A program made the position numbers and the translations under genes. The notes under the pieces are model-generated. The model saw only the letters and a list, made by a program, of their open reading frames with translations. It was not told the DNA's origin and searched no databases. Below, piece by piece: positions 5,645-5,762 of a DNA stretch of 5,762 bases (positions are counted from its first letter, which is position 1; each line of letters begins with the position of its first letter). This stretch comes from Bacillota bacterium (GTDB lineage Bacteria > Bacillota > Clostridia > Lachnospirales > Anaerotignaceae): positions 1 to 5,762 of the forward strand of contig JAUNCB010000094.1 in the NCBI GenBank assembly GCA_030526765.1. The letters are read 5' to 3'.

Positions 5645-5694
5645 GCAGAGAAATGGTGTCGAAATGTCTAAACAAAAGATGGAGGTAATCTAAA

Positions 5695-5762
5695 ATGGCA
5701 AGTGAAAACAAAAAAATTTCAACAAGACAGCTGGTATCCATGGCGATGCTGGGGGCAATTTC
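5695..5762 (+). CDS. ribU: Start of ECF-type riboflavin transporter substrate-binding protein
   Basis: Only the first 22 codons and two further bases are in the window. The peptide begins MASENKKISTRQLV and continues SMAMLGAIS. A short polar start followed by a small-residue-rich helix of this kind is typical of the membrane S components of energy-coupling factor vitamin transporters. RibU captures riboflavin outside the membrane and works with a shared ATP-driven EcfA-EcfA'-EcfT module encoded elsewhere. The start is set by GGAGGT at 5681-5686, eight bases upstream. The FMN riboswitch and terminator in the leader make riboflavin the expected substrate. A riboflavin biosynthesis gene such as ribD is less likely, because this N-terminus lacks a deaminase-like start and resembles a membrane helix. 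Confidence 0.85.
   Translation, partial: MASENKKISTRQLVSMAMLGAI

Noticed and set aside
5334..5741. 135-codon open frame on the minus strand across the riboswitch region
   Set aside because: It runs antisense through a promoter, an FMN aptamer and a terminator, and has no recognisable motif or good ribosome binding site.

Overview
The window looks like chromosomal DNA of a low-to-mid GC Gram-positive anaerobe, most likely a gut Clostridium relative (Clostridia; family not resolvable here). The basis is strong AAGGAG-type ribosome binding sites, sigma-A-like promoters, compact T-tailed terminators, a transcription-terminating FMN riboswitch ahead of a RibU-like ECF substrate-binding protein, and a Fic protein of a type I know from clostridia. 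No mobile element, CRISPR array, tRNA or rRNA was seen.

Layout. Positions 1-94 (+) are the last 30 codons of an S1-domain protein, probably Tex. A bidirectional terminator (111-158) separates it from a convergent minus-strand operon. In transcription order (right to left) that operon is: a metallo-beta-lactamase-fold hydrolase (4288-3482), a GAF plus HD-GYP phosphohydrolase (3485-2037, ATGA overlap with the hydrolase) and a CHASE2 transmembrane class III nucleotide cyclase (1993-182, 43-base gap). An extended -10 promoter at 4360-4368 on the minus strand probably drives all three. The intergenic region 4289-4635 holds this promoter, a terminator-like hairpin (4531-4567) and a good divergent promoter (4575-4603) for a class III Fic AMP transferase (4636-5241, +). 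The fic gene has its own terminator (5251-5281). Next come a run of 10-11-bp-phased short repeats (5279-5338), a strong promoter (5385-5413), an FMN riboswitch (about 5433-5548) with an antiterminator candidate and a terminator, and the first 22 codons of a riboflavin transporter gene (5695 to the window end).

How the genes work together. The minus-strand operon reads as one second-messenger module: a membrane sensor that makes a cyclic nucleotide (residues favour cAMP), a GAF-gated HD-GYP enzyme expected to hydrolyse a cyclic dinucleotide, and a metal hydrolase that could break down a cyclic nucleotide or its product. That the three act on linked messengers is inference from co-transcription and domain content. 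The Fic gene is an independent, AT-richer, self-inhibited toxin-like or regulatory AMPylator. The riboswitch should shut off riboflavin uptake when FMN is plentiful.

The best leads are the cyclase/HD-GYP/hydrolase operon, the roughly 100-residue insertion inside the HD-GYP core, the inferred mutually exclusive structures of the riboswitch, the phased repeats upstream of the riboswitch promoter, and the promoter that overlaps the longest possible fic start codon.
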